In this document: positions 47,554-55,242 of the stretch, piece by piece | Layout: every line of letters starts with the position of its first letter | How positions within the stretch are numbered: the first letter of the stretch is position 1 | Program-made: the position numbers and the translations under genes | From: Amycolatopsis sp. NBC_01480 | GTDB taxonomy: Bacteria > Actinomycetota > Actinomycetes > Mycobacteriales > Pseudonocardiaceae | NCBI RefSeq assembly: GCF_036227205.1 | Contig: NZ_CP109442.1 | Coordinates: forward strand, 3,720,001 to 3,784,000 | DNA length: 64,000 nucleotides | Direction of reading: 5' to 3' | The notes under the pieces: generated by a model | What the model was told of the DNA's origin: nothing | The model's database searches: none | What the model saw: only the letters and a program-made list of their open reading frames with translations

Positions 47554-48564
47554 GTGAACGCACCGACCCAGGCCACGGAGATCCGGCTCGCCTCCCGTCC
47601 GCACGGCGTCCCGACGCAGGACAACTTCGACATCGTCGACACCGAGGTCCCCACGCCCGGCGCGGGGCAGATCCTGGTGCGCAACCTGTTCATGAGCGTC
47701 GACCCGGCCATGCGCGGCCGGATGAGCGACGCGAAGTCGTACGCGCCGCCGTTCGGGGTGGGCGAGGTCATGTCCGGCGGCGCGGTGGGCGAGGTCATCG
47801 AGTCCACTGTGGACGACTTCAAGCCGGGTGACCACGTGCTGCACCAGGCCGGCTGGCGCACCCACGTCGTGCTCGACGCGGCGAAGAGCGTGAAGGTGGA
47901 CGCCTCGGCGGCGCCGCTTTCGACCTACCTTGGCGTGCTCGGCATGCCGGGCCTCACCGCGTACGCCGGGCTGCTGGTGAGCGCGGAGTTCAAGCCGGGC
48001 GACACCGTGTTCGTGTCCGGCGCCGCGGGCGCGGTCGGCTCCCTGGTCGGGCAGCTGGCCAAGCTGAAGGGCGCCAAGCGCGTGATCGGCAGCGCCGGCT
48101 CGGCCGAGAAGGTGCGGCACCTGATCGACGACCTCGGCTTCGACGCGGCGTTCAACTACAAGGACGGTCCCGTCGCCGAGCAGCTGGCGGCGGCCGCGCC
48201 CGAGGGCATCGACGTCTACTTCGACAACGTCGGCGGCGAGCACCTCGAGGCCGCCATCGCGTCGATGAACCTGCACGGCCGCATCGCCGTCTGCGGGATG
48301 ATCTCGGTGTACAACGCCACCGAGCCGACCCCGGCGCCGCGCAACCTCCCGCAGATCATCGCCAAGCGCCTCACCATCCGCGGCCTGCTGGTGATCGACC
48401 ACTGGAGCCTGCGCGAGCAGTTCGTCACCGAGATCGCGCCGCTGGTGGCCTCGGGCGAGATCAAGTACTCCGAGACGTTCGTCGACGGCATCCGCAACGC
48501 GCCCGAGGCGTTCATCGGCCTGCTCGGCGGGGCCAACACCGGCAAGATGCTGGTCCGGCTCTGA
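47554..48564 (+). CDS. NADP-dependent zinc-less MDR oxidoreductase (CurA/PTGR-like)
   Basis: A 336-aa medium-chain reductase without zinc-binding cysteines. N-terminal VRNLFMSVDPAMRGRMSD and FGVGEVMSGGAVGEVIES identify the CurA/prostaglandin-reductase group, and VFVSGAAGAVGSLVGQLAKL is the NADP Rossmann AAxGxxG motif. Such enzymes reduce enone double bonds. GTG 47554 is used. Transcribed toward the HAD gene, 11 bp between the stops. Confidence 0.92.
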   Translation: MNAPTQATEIRLASRPHGVPTQDNFDIVDTEVPTPGAGQILVRNLFMSVDPAMRGRMSDAKSYAPPFGVGEVMSGGAVGEVIESTVDDFKPGDHVLHQAGWRTHVVLDAAKSVKVDASAAPLSTYLGVLGMPGLTAYAGLLVSAEFKPGDTVFVSGAAGAVGSLVGQLAKLKGAKRVIGSAGSAEKVRHLIDDLGFDAAFNYKDGPVAEQLAAAAPEGIDVYFDNVGGEHLEAAIASMNLHGRIAVCGMISVYNATEPTPAPRNLPQIIAKRLTIRGLLVIDHWSLREQFVTEIAPLVASGEIKYSETFVDGIRNAPEAFIGLLGGANTGKMLVRL

Positions 48565-48575
48565 GCTTCTGAGTT

Positions 48576-49223
48576 TCAGTCGAAGGACAGTTCGGGCAGG
48601 CTCGCCGCCGTGTGATCGGGGGCGGGCGTGCCCGGCAACGGCCGGACGCCGGGCCGCGTGAGCAGCGCGGTCCGCAGTCCGGCCGCCTCCGCGCCCGCGA
48701 TGTCCCAGCCGTGCGCCGCGACCATCACGGCCTGGCAGGGCTCGATCCCGTAGGCGTCGAGCACCTGCCGGTACGGCTCGGGCGCGGGCTTGAGCCGGCT
48801 GACCTGCTGCGCGGAGAAGATCCGGTCGAGCACCGTGGCGACCCCCGCGTGCTGCAGCTGGGCCTCGACGGTGGCCAGCGGCGAGTTCGTCAGCGCGACG
48901 ACGGTGTGCCCGTCCTGCTTGAGTTTCTTCAGTCCTGGCACCACATCGGCGTGCGCGGAAAGTGACAGCAGGGCGTCGCGGAACCGGGCCAGCTCGGCTT
49001 CGGTGAGATCGTGCCCGTAGCGCGCCACGGTGTCGACGGCCGCCGCGCCGGCGATCTCCGCGAAGTCCCGGTAGCCCCCGGTCGCCGTGGTGGCCAGCGC
49101 GGTGTGGATGGCGAGGTCGAACCACTCCCGCCGCGCCCGCGCCGTCCCGGTCAGCTCGGCGAACCACGGGTCGAGGCCCGCGAGGTCGAGCAGGGTTTCG
49201 TTGACGTCGAAGACACAGAGCAC
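48576..49223 (-). CDS. HAD-superfamily hydrolase, haloacid dehalogenase type II-like
   Basis: A 215-aa HAD protein. Motif I is FDVNETLLDL with the nucleophilic Asp at residue 5, motif II VVALTNSPLATVEAQLQHAG, motif III SRLKPAPEPYRQVLDAYG (Lys), and VMVAAHGWDIAGAEAAGLRT near the C-terminus. The FDVNETL variant is typical of the type II haloacid dehalogenase group. It follows the PPOX gene on the same strand (19 bp), which suggests an operon. Actual substrate unknown. Confidence 0.85.
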   Translation of the reverse strand: MLCVFDVNETLLDLAGLDPWFAELTGTARARREWFDLAIHTALATTATGGYRDFAEIAGAAAVDTVARYGHDLTEAELARFRDALLSLSAHADVVPGLKKLKQDGHTVVALTNSPLATVEAQLQHAGVATVLDRIFSAQQVSRLKPAPEPYRQVLDAYGIEPCQAVMVAAHGWDIAGAEAAGLRTALLTRPGVRPLPGTPAPDHTAASLPELSFD

Positions 49224-49242
49224 GGTTTCTCCCTACAGCGGG

Positions 49243-49863
49243 TCAGTACTGCTGGGTGGCGGAGCGGTGGTCGAGGTCGGCGTCGAGCTGGTCCGCGGGC
49301 TCGGCGAGGTTCAGCTGGTCACGCAGGATGCAGCCGAGCGTCGGCAGCTCCGAGCGCTCCGGCCAGGTCTCCGGCCGCCACAGCGACGAGCGCAGGAAAG
49401 CCTTGGCGCAGTGCATGTACAGCTCCCGCACCTCGATCACGATCGCGAGCTGCGGGCGCTTTCCCTTGACCAGGAGGTCGTCGAAGAAGGGCGCGTCGGA
49501 GACGATCGTGGCGCGGCCGTTGACCCGCAGGGTTTCGTTCATGCCGGGGATGAGGAACAGCAGGCCGGCGTGCGGGTTGTCGACGATGTTGCGGAAGCTG
49601 TCCGCGAGCTTGTTGCCCGGCCGGTCCGCGAGCACGAGGGTCTTGTCGTCCAGCACCAGCACGGAGCCGGCGGGGTCGCCGCGCGGGGAGACGTCGCAGC
49701 TGCCGTCGGGCGCGGACGTCGCCAGCAGGCAGAACGGCGAGTGCGCGATCAGCGTCCGCGCGTGCTCGTCGATGGAGCCGAGGATCTTCCTGGCCGTCGT
49801 CGCGCGCGGTTCGCCGATCACGTCGCGCAGGGCCTCGTGGGTGGAGATCACCGTTGTCGCCAT
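49243..49863 (-). CDS. Pyridoxamine 5'-phosphate oxidase-family flavoprotein (MSMEG_1061 type)
   Basis: A 206-aa split-barrel protein: SPFCLLATSAPDGSCDVSPR then GDPAGSVLVLDDKTLVLADR and NIVDNPHAGLLFLIPGMNET follow the PPOX FMN- or F420-binding pattern. The C-terminal ELYMHCAKAFLRSSLWRPET is characteristic of the subgroup. It probably binds FMN and reduces or oxidises a small molecule; not the PdxH enzyme itself. It may be in the TetR regulon, being 43 bp downstream of that gene on the same strand. Confidence 0.88.
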   Translation of the reverse strand: MATTVISTHEALRDVIGEPRATTARKILGSIDEHARTLIAHSPFCLLATSAPDGSCDVSPRGDPAGSVLVLDDKTLVLADRPGNKLADSFRNIVDNPHAGLLFLIPGMNETLRVNGRATIVSDAPFFDDLLVKGKRPQLAIVIEVRELYMHCAKAFLRSSLWRPETWPERSELPTLGCILRDQLNLAEPADQLDADLDHRSATQQY

Positions 49864-49906
49864 GAGTCCAGTGAACCGCGCCGGGACGGGCCGGCGACAG
49901 GGCTTT

Positions 49907-50518
49907 TCAGGCCTGGGCCGGCCCGTGCCCGTCGCGGTGGGCTTCGATCACGATGCGGGCCGCGGTGGTGGACTTGGCGGTCACCTGGGCGGCGGTGTAG
50001 TCCAGGCGGCGGTAGTGGCCGTTGAGGAACAGTTCGCCGTAGCCGTGGCCCTGCGCGTGGACCTGCTCCATCAGCTCCAGCGCGGCCGGCGGGTACGGGC
50101 AGACGGCCAGGCACAGCGTCAGGTACGTGTCGATCAGGGCGCGGCGGGTGTCGTGCAGCTCGGTGTACTTCGGGTCTTCGAGGCCGTCGGCGAAGATCGC
50201 CTGGAAGCCGATGCGGCGGTCGATCAGGAAGCCGGTGTAGGCGCCGGACGCGGCGGCCAGCTGGGCGACGGCGTCGGGCCCGGCGCCGGCCACAGCGGCC
50301 TCCACCTGTTCGCGCAGCTGGCAGGCGGTGTTCGTCGCGACGGCCGCCAGCAGGCTGCTGCGGTCCGGGAAGTGCCGGTACGGCGCGGCGGGCGAGACCT
50401 TCGCGCGTTTCGCCACCTGCGCCACCGAGAAGCCGTCCATGCCCAGCTCCGCGATCAGGTCCACCGACACCCGGACGAGCTCGTCGCGCAGATCGCCGTG
50501 GTGGTACTTGCCGCCCAT
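49907..50518 (-). CDS. TetR-family regulator divergent from an alcohol dehydrogenase
   Basis: A 203-aa TetR protein; the ATG at 50518 gives the typical MGGKYHHGDLRDELVR start (a GTG four codons upstream is possible). HTH residues lie at about 28-50 (SVAQVAKRAKVSPAAPYRHF). The ligand domain is of the TetR_C_33/WHG group (GYGELFLNGHYR). The shared promoter with the ADH gene holds two palindromes, so it likely represses both genes until an aldehyde or alcohol appears. Confidence 0.9.
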   Translation of the reverse strand: MGGKYHHGDLRDELVRVSVDLIAELGMDGFSVAQVAKRAKVSPAAPYRHFPDRSSLLAAVATNTACQLREQVEAAVAGAGPDAVAQLAAASGAYTGFLIDRRIGFQAIFADGLEDPKYTELHDTRRALIDTYLTLCLAVCPYPPAALELMEQVHAQGHGYGELFLNGHYRRLDYTAAQVTAKSTTAARIVIEAHRDGHGPAQA

Positions 50519-50552
50519 GCGCTGAATCACATCCGATCACACTCGCGCATAT

Positions 50553-50594
50553 GTAAGAGGCCTCTTACTATAGTCATGTGAGAGAGGTCTTACA
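50553..50594. promoter_or_regulatory. Two related operator palindromes between TetR and ADH genes
   Basis: GTAAGAGGCCTCTTAC (50553-50568) is a perfect 16-bp palindrome; TGTGAGAGAGGTCTTACA (50577-50594) is an imperfect second site with the same half-site. Both lie between the divergent starts. Confidence 0.8.
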
Positions 50595-50636
50595 TCCAAA
50601 ACCCGGGCAGTCGCCCGGACTTGTCGGGAGGGTTTC

Positions 50637-51686
50637 ATGACCACGACCACGCACGCCATCGCCGCACCGGCGCCGGGCGCCCCGCTCGAGCCGACGACGA
50701 TCGAGCGCCGGGACCTGCGCCCGGACGACGTGCTGATCGACATCGCGTTCGCGGGCATCTGCCACAGCGACCTGCACCAGGCCAAGGAGGACTGGGGCTC
50801 GGCCACGTTCCCCATGGTCCCCGGCCACGAGATCGCCGGCGTGGTCGCCGCGGTCGGCTCCGGCGTGACGAAGTACCAGGTCGGCGACCGGGTCGGCGTC
50901 GGCTGCATGGTCGACTCGTGCGGTGAGTGCGAGTACTGCCTGGCCGGCACCGAGCAGTTCTGCCTGAAGGGCAATGTCCAGACGTACAACGGCGTCGGCT
51001 TCGACGGCGAGGTCACGTACGGCGGTTACAGCCGCCAGGTCGTGGTGAAGGACGCGTTCGTCTGCCGGATCCCGGAGGGCATCGAGCTCGACGTCGCCGC
51101 GCCGCTGCTCTGCGCGGGCATCACCACCTACTCGCCGCTGCGCCACTGGGGCGCCGGGCCGGGCAAGAAGGTCGCCGTGGTCGGCCTCGGCGGGCTCGGG
51201 CACATGGCGGTCAAGCTCGCGGTGGCCATGGGCGCCGAGGTCACGGTGCTCAGCCAGAGCCTGAAGAAGCAGGAAGACGGTCTGAAACTCGGCGCGAAAG
51301 ACTACTTCGCGACCGGCGACGAGGCCACCTTCGACGTGCTCCGCGGCCGCTTCGACGTCATCATCAACACCGTCTCGGCGAAGCTCCCGATCGACGCGTA
51401 CCTCGGCATGCTGCGCGTCGGCGGTGCGATGGTGAACGTCGGCGCGCCGCCGGAGTCCTTGTCCTACAACGCTTTCTCGCTGCTCGGCGGCAACAAGGTG
51501 CTGGCCGGCTCGATGATCGGCGGCATCGCCGAGACGCAGGAGATGCTCGATTTCTGCGCCGAGCACGGCCTCGGCGCCGAGATCGAGACGATCTCCGCGG
51601 ACCAGGTCAACGCGGCGTACGAGCGGGTCGAGAACAGCGACGTGCGGTACCGCTTCGTGATCGACGCCTCGACCATCGGCGCCTGA
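50637..51686 (+). CDS. Zinc-dependent NADP(H) alcohol dehydrogenase (YahK/CAD type)
   Basis: A 349-aa MDR enzyme with catalytic zinc ligands in [18 protein letters not shown] and [13 protein letters not shown], four structural-zinc cysteines ([15 protein letters not shown]), and the Rossmann [13 protein letters not shown]. It belongs to the cinnamyl-alcohol/aldehyde-reductase group with broad aldehyde specificity. Divergent from the TetR gene and followed by palindrome B3. Confidence 0.94.
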   Translation: MTTTTHAIAAPAPGAPLEPTTIERRDLRPDDVLIDIAFAGICHSDLHQAKEDWGSATFPMVPGHEIAGVVAAVGSGVTKYQVGDRVGVGCMVDSCGECEYCLAGTEQFCLKGNVQTYNGVGFDGEVTYGGYSRQVVVKDAFVCRIPEGIELDVAAPLLCAGITTYSPLRHWGAGPGKKVAVVGLGGLGHMAVKLAVAMGAEVTVLSQSLKKQEDGLKLGAKDYFATGDEATFDVLRGRFDVIINTVSAKLPIDAYLGMLRVGGAMVNVGAPPESLSYNAFSLLGGNKVLAGSMIGGIAETQEMLDFCAEHGLGAEIETISADQVNAAYERVENSDVRYRFVIDASTIGA

Positions 51687-51692
51687 GAAAAG

Positions 51693-51743
51693 CCGTCAAG
51701 GCCTCCTTACCCGCGTGGGACGCGGGTAAGGAGGCCTTGACGG
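51693..51743. repeat. 51-bp palindromic element, family B copy 3
   Basis: CCGTCAAGGCCTCCTTACC arms with complement and a short centre; near-perfect. Located between convergent genes ending at 51686 and 51751. Confidence 0.9.
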
Positions 51744-51750
51744 TGTCCGC

Positions 51751-52632
51751 CTAGAACACGACGGTTCGGTTGCCGTGCACCAGAACGCGGCCTTCGAGGT
51801 GCCACCGCAGGCCGCGTGCCAGCGTCACCTTCTCGATGTCGCGGCCCTTGCGCACCATGTCCTCCACCGAGTCCCCGTGGTCCACGCGGATCACGTCCTG
51901 CTCGATGATCGGCCCGGCGTCGAGGTCGGCGGTCACGTAGTGGCAGGTGGCGCCGACCAGCTTGACGCCGCGCGTGTAGGCCTGGTGGTACGGCTTCGCG
52001 CCGGCGAAGGACGGCAGGAAGCTGTGGTGGATGTTGATCGCTCGCCCGGCCCATTCTGCGCACAGGTCGGCGGGCAGCACCTGCATGAACCGGGCCAGCA
52101 CCACGGCGTCCGGAGTGTGCTCGTCGACGAGTTTCCGCACCTGAGCAAACGCTTGCGCCTTGCCCTCGGGGTCCCCGGCCGGGAACGGCACGTGGTGGAA
52201 CGGGATGCCGTGCGCGCGGGTGATGTCCGCGAGTGAGGCGTGGTTGCCGATCACCGCGGCGATGTCGACGTCCAGCTCGCCGGACGCGACGCGGCCCAGC
52301 AGGTCGTACAGGCAGTGCCCGGCCTTCGAAACCAGCACGACCGCGCGCGGCCGCTCGCCGGTGTCGCGCACTGCCCAGCTGGACTCCGCGGACAATTCCG
52401 CCGCCACCGCGCCGAACCGCTCGCGCAGGCCCGCGGCGTCGAACGGCAGGGAGTCGGCGCGGACCACCTGGCGCGTGAAGAACCAGCCCGTGTCCGGGTC
52501 GGTGTGGTACGCGGCTTCGCCGATCATGCCGCCGTGCTCGGCCAGGAATCCCGAGATGCGGGCGATGATGCCGGTGCGGTCGGGGCAGCCGAAGGTCAGG
52601 ACGTAACGCTGGGGATCAGGCACGCCGTCCAT
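51751..52632 (-). CDS. purU: Formyltetrahydrofolate deformylase
   Basis: PurU hydrolyses 10-formyl-THF to formate and THF, feeding purine synthesis and balancing one-carbon units. The 293-aa protein has an N-terminal ACT domain (VLTFGCPDRTGIIARISGFL) and a formyltransferase-like C-domain with LARFMQVLPADLCAEWAG, NIHHSFLPSFAGAKPYHQA and YVTADLDAGPIIEQD, containing the catalytic Asn, His and Asp. Full length. Confidence 0.95.
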   Translation of the reverse strand: MDGVPDPQRYVLTFGCPDRTGIIARISGFLAEHGGMIGEAAYHTDPDTGWFFTRQVVRADSLPFDAAGLRERFGAVAAELSAESSWAVRDTGERPRAVVLVSKAGHCLYDLLGRVASGELDVDIAAVIGNHASLADITRAHGIPFHHVPFPAGDPEGKAQAFAQVRKLVDEHTPDAVVLARFMQVLPADLCAEWAGRAINIHHSFLPSFAGAKPYHQAYTRGVKLVGATCHYVTADLDAGPIIEQDVIRVDHGDSVEDMVRKGRDIEKVTLARGLRWHLEGRVLVHGNRTVVF

Positions 52633-52647
52633 TCTCGCCGGTGCTGG

Positions 52648-53349
52648 TCAGGGTGCCGCGAGGGGCTCCAGCAGGGTGGTGTCGCCGGTGGTGGCGGCGT
52701 GGTTCGGGCGGCCCCAGAGGGCGCGGTAGACGTCGTCGGCCGGGCCGCTGAGCGTAACGTCCGGGCGGCCGTCGTCGACGAGCGCGGGTGGCTCGCTTTC
52801 CCGCAGCACGACGGTCCACAAACGACCTTCGGCCTCGACGCGGACGGTCCCGCCCCGGTTCGACGGCCGGGAGCGCCGGGGCATCAGGAAGGTGAGGAAC
52901 TCGTCGACGCCGTCGGCGGCGAACGCGGCGGCGTACCGGGTCGGCGGCGGCTCGGGCAGCGCGCTTTCGGCGTCCAGCCGGTGGATCGCCATCTCGTGCG
53001 CCAGTCGCCGAGTCAGCTCGCCGCTGGTGATGGTGGCGCCGCCGCGCGGGAACGGCGAGCGGACGGGGCTGTCGGCGGGCCGGCGCAGCGCCTCGCGCAG
53101 GGCGAGCCGCTCGCCGTCCCAGCAGCCGAGCAGGTCTGTCCAGTCCGCCGGTGCGGACGGTTCAGCAGCCCGGCCCGTGATCACCGCGACGCTGGAGGAG
53201 AGCACCCTCGCCAGGTGGGTCACCAGGTCGTGCACCGTCCATTTCGGACAGTTCCGGACCCGCGCCGCCGGGCCCGCCGTCAGCACGGCCGTCTTCAGCC
53301 GGTCGCTGTGGATGTCGATCGTCTCCAGCAGGGGGTGCACTCGGTCCAT
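52648..53349 (-). CDS. Maleylpyruvate isomerase-family, mycothiol-dependent enzyme (MDMPI)
   Basis: A 233-aa DinB-fold protein. The N-terminal NCPKWTVHDLVTHLARV and the HEMAIHRLDAE motif give the metal ligands His, His and Glu of the MDMPI family, and a C-terminal sterol-carrier-like domain includes DVTLSGPADDVYRALWGR. Members transfer or isomerise using mycothiol, whose biosynthetic gene mshA is in this window. The 5' end overlaps the DedA reading frame by 188 bp, which is unusual. Confidence 0.88.
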   Translation of the reverse strand: MDRVHPLLETIDIHSDRLKTAVLTAGPAARVRNCPKWTVHDLVTHLARVLSSSVAVITGRAAEPSAPADWTDLLGCWDGERLALREALRRPADSPVRSPFPRGGATITSGELTRRLAHEMAIHRLDAESALPEPPPTRYAAAFAADGVDEFLTFLMPRRSRPSNRGGTVRVEAEGRLWTVVLRESEPPALVDDGRPDVTLSGPADDVYRALWGRPNHAATTGDTTLLEPLAAP

Positions 53350-53962
53350 GCGCCGAACGTAGCGCGCGCAGCCGGAGCCGCCGGACCGATTCGATGAAGC
53401 TGACCAGCAGCAGCCCCAGCAGGAACGACAGCAGCAGGCCCTTGACCGGCTCGTCCGCGAAGGCCGCGCCGCCGGCCAGCCCGATCAGCACGCTGTAACA
53501 CGCCCAGAGCGCGGCGCCCAGTGCGTCGAGCGGCACGAACCGGCGCGGCGGGTACCCGAGGCTGCCGCACGCCAGCGCGCTCGCCACCCGCCCGCCGGGC
53601 AGATACCGCGCGGCGACGATCAGCAACGGCGCCTGCCGCTGCACTTGCGCGCGGGCCCACTCGTACCGCTGCCGCCCCGACGGCCCCCGCTGCAATCGGG
53701 CCAGCGCCCGCGGACCCGCCGCCCGGCCGACCGAGTAGGCCAGGCAGTCCCCGGCCCACGCCCCGGCCGCCGCGACCAGTGCCAGCGTCGCCAGCCACCG
53801 CGGATCCGGCCCGAGCAGCACCGCGACCGTGACCACAGTCGTCTCACTCGGCATGAAAGGCAGCAGCGCATCGAGCCCCGCCACAGCGAAGACGAGCACC
53901 CACAGCCACGGCGAGCCCAGCGCGCCGCGCAGCAGCTCGGTGACGTGCTCCAGCAGTTCCAC
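53162..53962 (-). CDS. DedA-family membrane protein with an overlapping C-terminal extension
   Basis: A 266-aa protein from GTG 53962. The DedA core (about residues 1-195) shows ALLPFMPSETTVV, GAWAGDCLAYSVGRAAG and AARYLPGGRVASALACGSLG, with about five membrane segments. Family members act as membrane scramblase or flippase proteins. A normal protein would end after VRRLRLRALRSAHG; here the frame continues about 65 codons into the MDMPI gene, giving a Pro/Asp/Gly-rich tail with no family likeness. Either a lost stop codon or a genuinely long overlap. Confidence 0.75.
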   Translation of the reverse strand: MELLEHVTELLRGALGSPWLWVLVFAVAGLDALLPFMPSETTVVTVAVLLGPDPRWLATLALVAAAGAWAGDCLAYSVGRAAGPRALARLQRGPSGRQRYEWARAQVQRQAPLLIVAARYLPGGRVASALACGSLGYPPRRFVPLDALGAALWACYSVLIGLAGGAAFADEPVKGLLLSFLLGLLLVSFIESVRRLRLRALRSAHGPSAPPAGDDRHPQRPAEDGRADGGPGGAGPELSEMDGARPGDPPGEGALLQRRGDHGPGC

Positions 53963-54160
53963 CCGCTCATGGTGATCACCGCAGGTCGACGGCGGGTGAC
54001 GCACCGGCATTCGCCCGGTGAACAGGTGGGTTTCGTACCCGGATGCAGGGCTTCGGGGCGCGCTCCGGCCCTGGCGGTCACCCTCGGTAATGTGGCGACG
54101 TTTCGCGCCTTATTGTCCAGATAATGACGGTCGCTATTTCTTGCCGGAGAAGGTGAACCG

Positions 54161-54265
54161 ATGGCCAAGCGGAAATTATCAAAAGGATGGATTGAGATGA
54201 ACTTCGCGGCCAGGTTCTCCGAATGGCCAGCTAATCCCGCCCGTACAACGAACCTGAGTCTTTAG
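54161..54265 (+). CDS. Possible 34-aa small protein with a TTA codon
   Basis: ATG 54161 is preceded by an excellent ribosome site (GGAGAAGGTGA, 54146-54156) and opens MAKRKLSKGWIEMNFAARFS, ending at TAG. It lies in an unusually AT-rich stretch with no other gene. A TTA leucine codon (bldA-type rare codon) is used at position 6. No homologue can be named. It may be a leader peptide for the transporter-like gene at 54403 or an independent small protein. Confidence 0.45.
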   Translation: MAKRKLSKGWIEMNFAARFSEWPANPARTTNLSL

Positions 54266-54282
54266 GGCAGAAGAATTCGGCT

Positions 54283-54296
54283 GGGTGGCACCGCGG
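54283..54296 (+). promoter_or_regulatory. T-box-antiterminator-like sequence
   Basis: GGGTGGCACCGCGG matches the T-box consensus AGGGTGGNACCGCG at 13 of 14 positions counted from its second base, on the same strand as and 107 nt before the downstream gene. Flanking CTGGG/TCCAG can pair across it. I cannot identify a Stem I or specifier loop, so a complete T-box is not shown. Confidence 0.35.
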
Positions 54297-54402
54297 GTCC
54301 AGCACCGATAATTTGACGTCGGAGGCCATTTCCCGGTCATTCCTCGTGTCGCCGATCACCATGAACCATCGGCATCTCTGTTGGTAAAGGTTGGTCTTCG
54401 CC

Positions 54403-55242
54403 GTGCTCATCCTGGAAGCGATCGGCATCGTCGGATGCGCGTTCGCCGGGGCCGTCGACGCCGTCCGGGCACGGCTGGACCTGTTCGGGGCGGTGCTGGT
54501 GGCGATCGTCACCGCGCTCGGCGGCGGCACCCTCCGTGACGTGCTGCTGGGCGTGTTCCCGCCGGTTCCGCTGGTCACGCCCTGGTACTTCGTGGTCTGT
54601 GCCACGACCGCGCTGCTGGTGTGCGCCTTCCGTTCGAAGCTCGCGCGGCTGCGGCTGCCGATGGAGGCCGCGGACGCGGTCGCGCTCGCGTTGTTCACCG
54701 TCACCGGTGCGACCAAAGCGATGCAACACGGGACGCCGTACTACACCGCCGCGGTGATCGGGCTGGTCAACGGGATCGGCGGCGGCCTCGTGCGTGATGC
54801 GATCCTGGGGCGGGTGCCGGCGGTGGTGCGCGGGGAGATCTACGCGATCCCCGCGTTCGGCGGGGCGCTGCTCTTGGCGCTGAGTGATCTGAACCACCTG
54901 CCGCACGCGGTGCTGGCGCCCGTCACGCTGGTCGTCATCTTCGGCACGCGGATGGCGGCGGTGCTGTTCGGCTGGCACCTGCCCACGATCCGGGCCAAAG
55001 CCGCCCCGGCGGAGCCGGCCAAGTTCATTCCGGAGGAGAGCGCCGCCGAGCGCACTGTGCGGATCCCCGTGTATCCGGGCAAACACGCGGCGCGTCCCCA
55101 CCCGGCGCCGTCACGACCCGGTCCGGCTCCGGCCGGGGTACGGCCGCCGCACATGCGCGACCATCGGTTCCCCGCAGTCGATCCCGATGCTGCCACGCGA
55201 AGCGGGACTCTTCGGGCGCGCCTCAACGGATCGACGACGTGA
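54403..55242 (+). CDS. TRIC-channel/UPF0126 (Gly_transporter) family membrane protein
   Basis: A 279-aa protein of two UPF0126 repeats: VGCAFAGAVDAVRARLDLFG, VTALGGGTLRDVLLG and NGIGGGLVRDAILGRVPAVVRG are the repeated GGGxxRD motifs, with about seven membrane segments in the first 205 residues. The family includes prokaryotic trimeric cation channels and proteins annotated as glycine transporters. The last 75 residues are a Pro/Arg-rich cytosolic tail. GTG 54403 is chosen; a TTG at 54391 is also in frame. The stop abuts the convergent methyltransferase stop. Confidence 0.88.
   Translation: MLILEAIGIVGCAFAGAVDAVRARLDLFGAVLVAIVTALGGGTLRDVLLGVFPPVPLVTPWYFVVCATTALLVCAFRSKLARLRLPMEAADAVALALFTVTGATKAMQHGTPYYTAAVIGLVNGIGGGLVRDAILGRVPAVVRGEIYAIPAFGGALLLALSDLNHLPHAVLAPVTLVVIFGTRMAAVLFGWHLPTIRAKAAPAEPAKFIPEESAAERTVRIPVYPGKHAARPHPAPSRPGPAPAGVRPPHMRDHRFPAVDPDAATRSGTLRARLNGSTT

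Larger units (their letters stand above)
53963..54402. other. 440-bp relatively AT-rich region before the TRIC-like gene
   Basis: This gap between DedA and the gene at 54403 contains the possible small ORF at 54161 and the T-box-like motif at 54283. I see no tRNA, glycine riboswitch or other gene. The stretch from about 54110 to 54270 is visibly richer in A and T than its surroundings. Confidence 0.6.

Noticed and set aside
54110..54402. Glycine riboswitch before the TRIC/Gly-transporter family gene
   Set aside because: None of the conserved aptamer blocks could be found; only the T-box-like 14-mer stands out.
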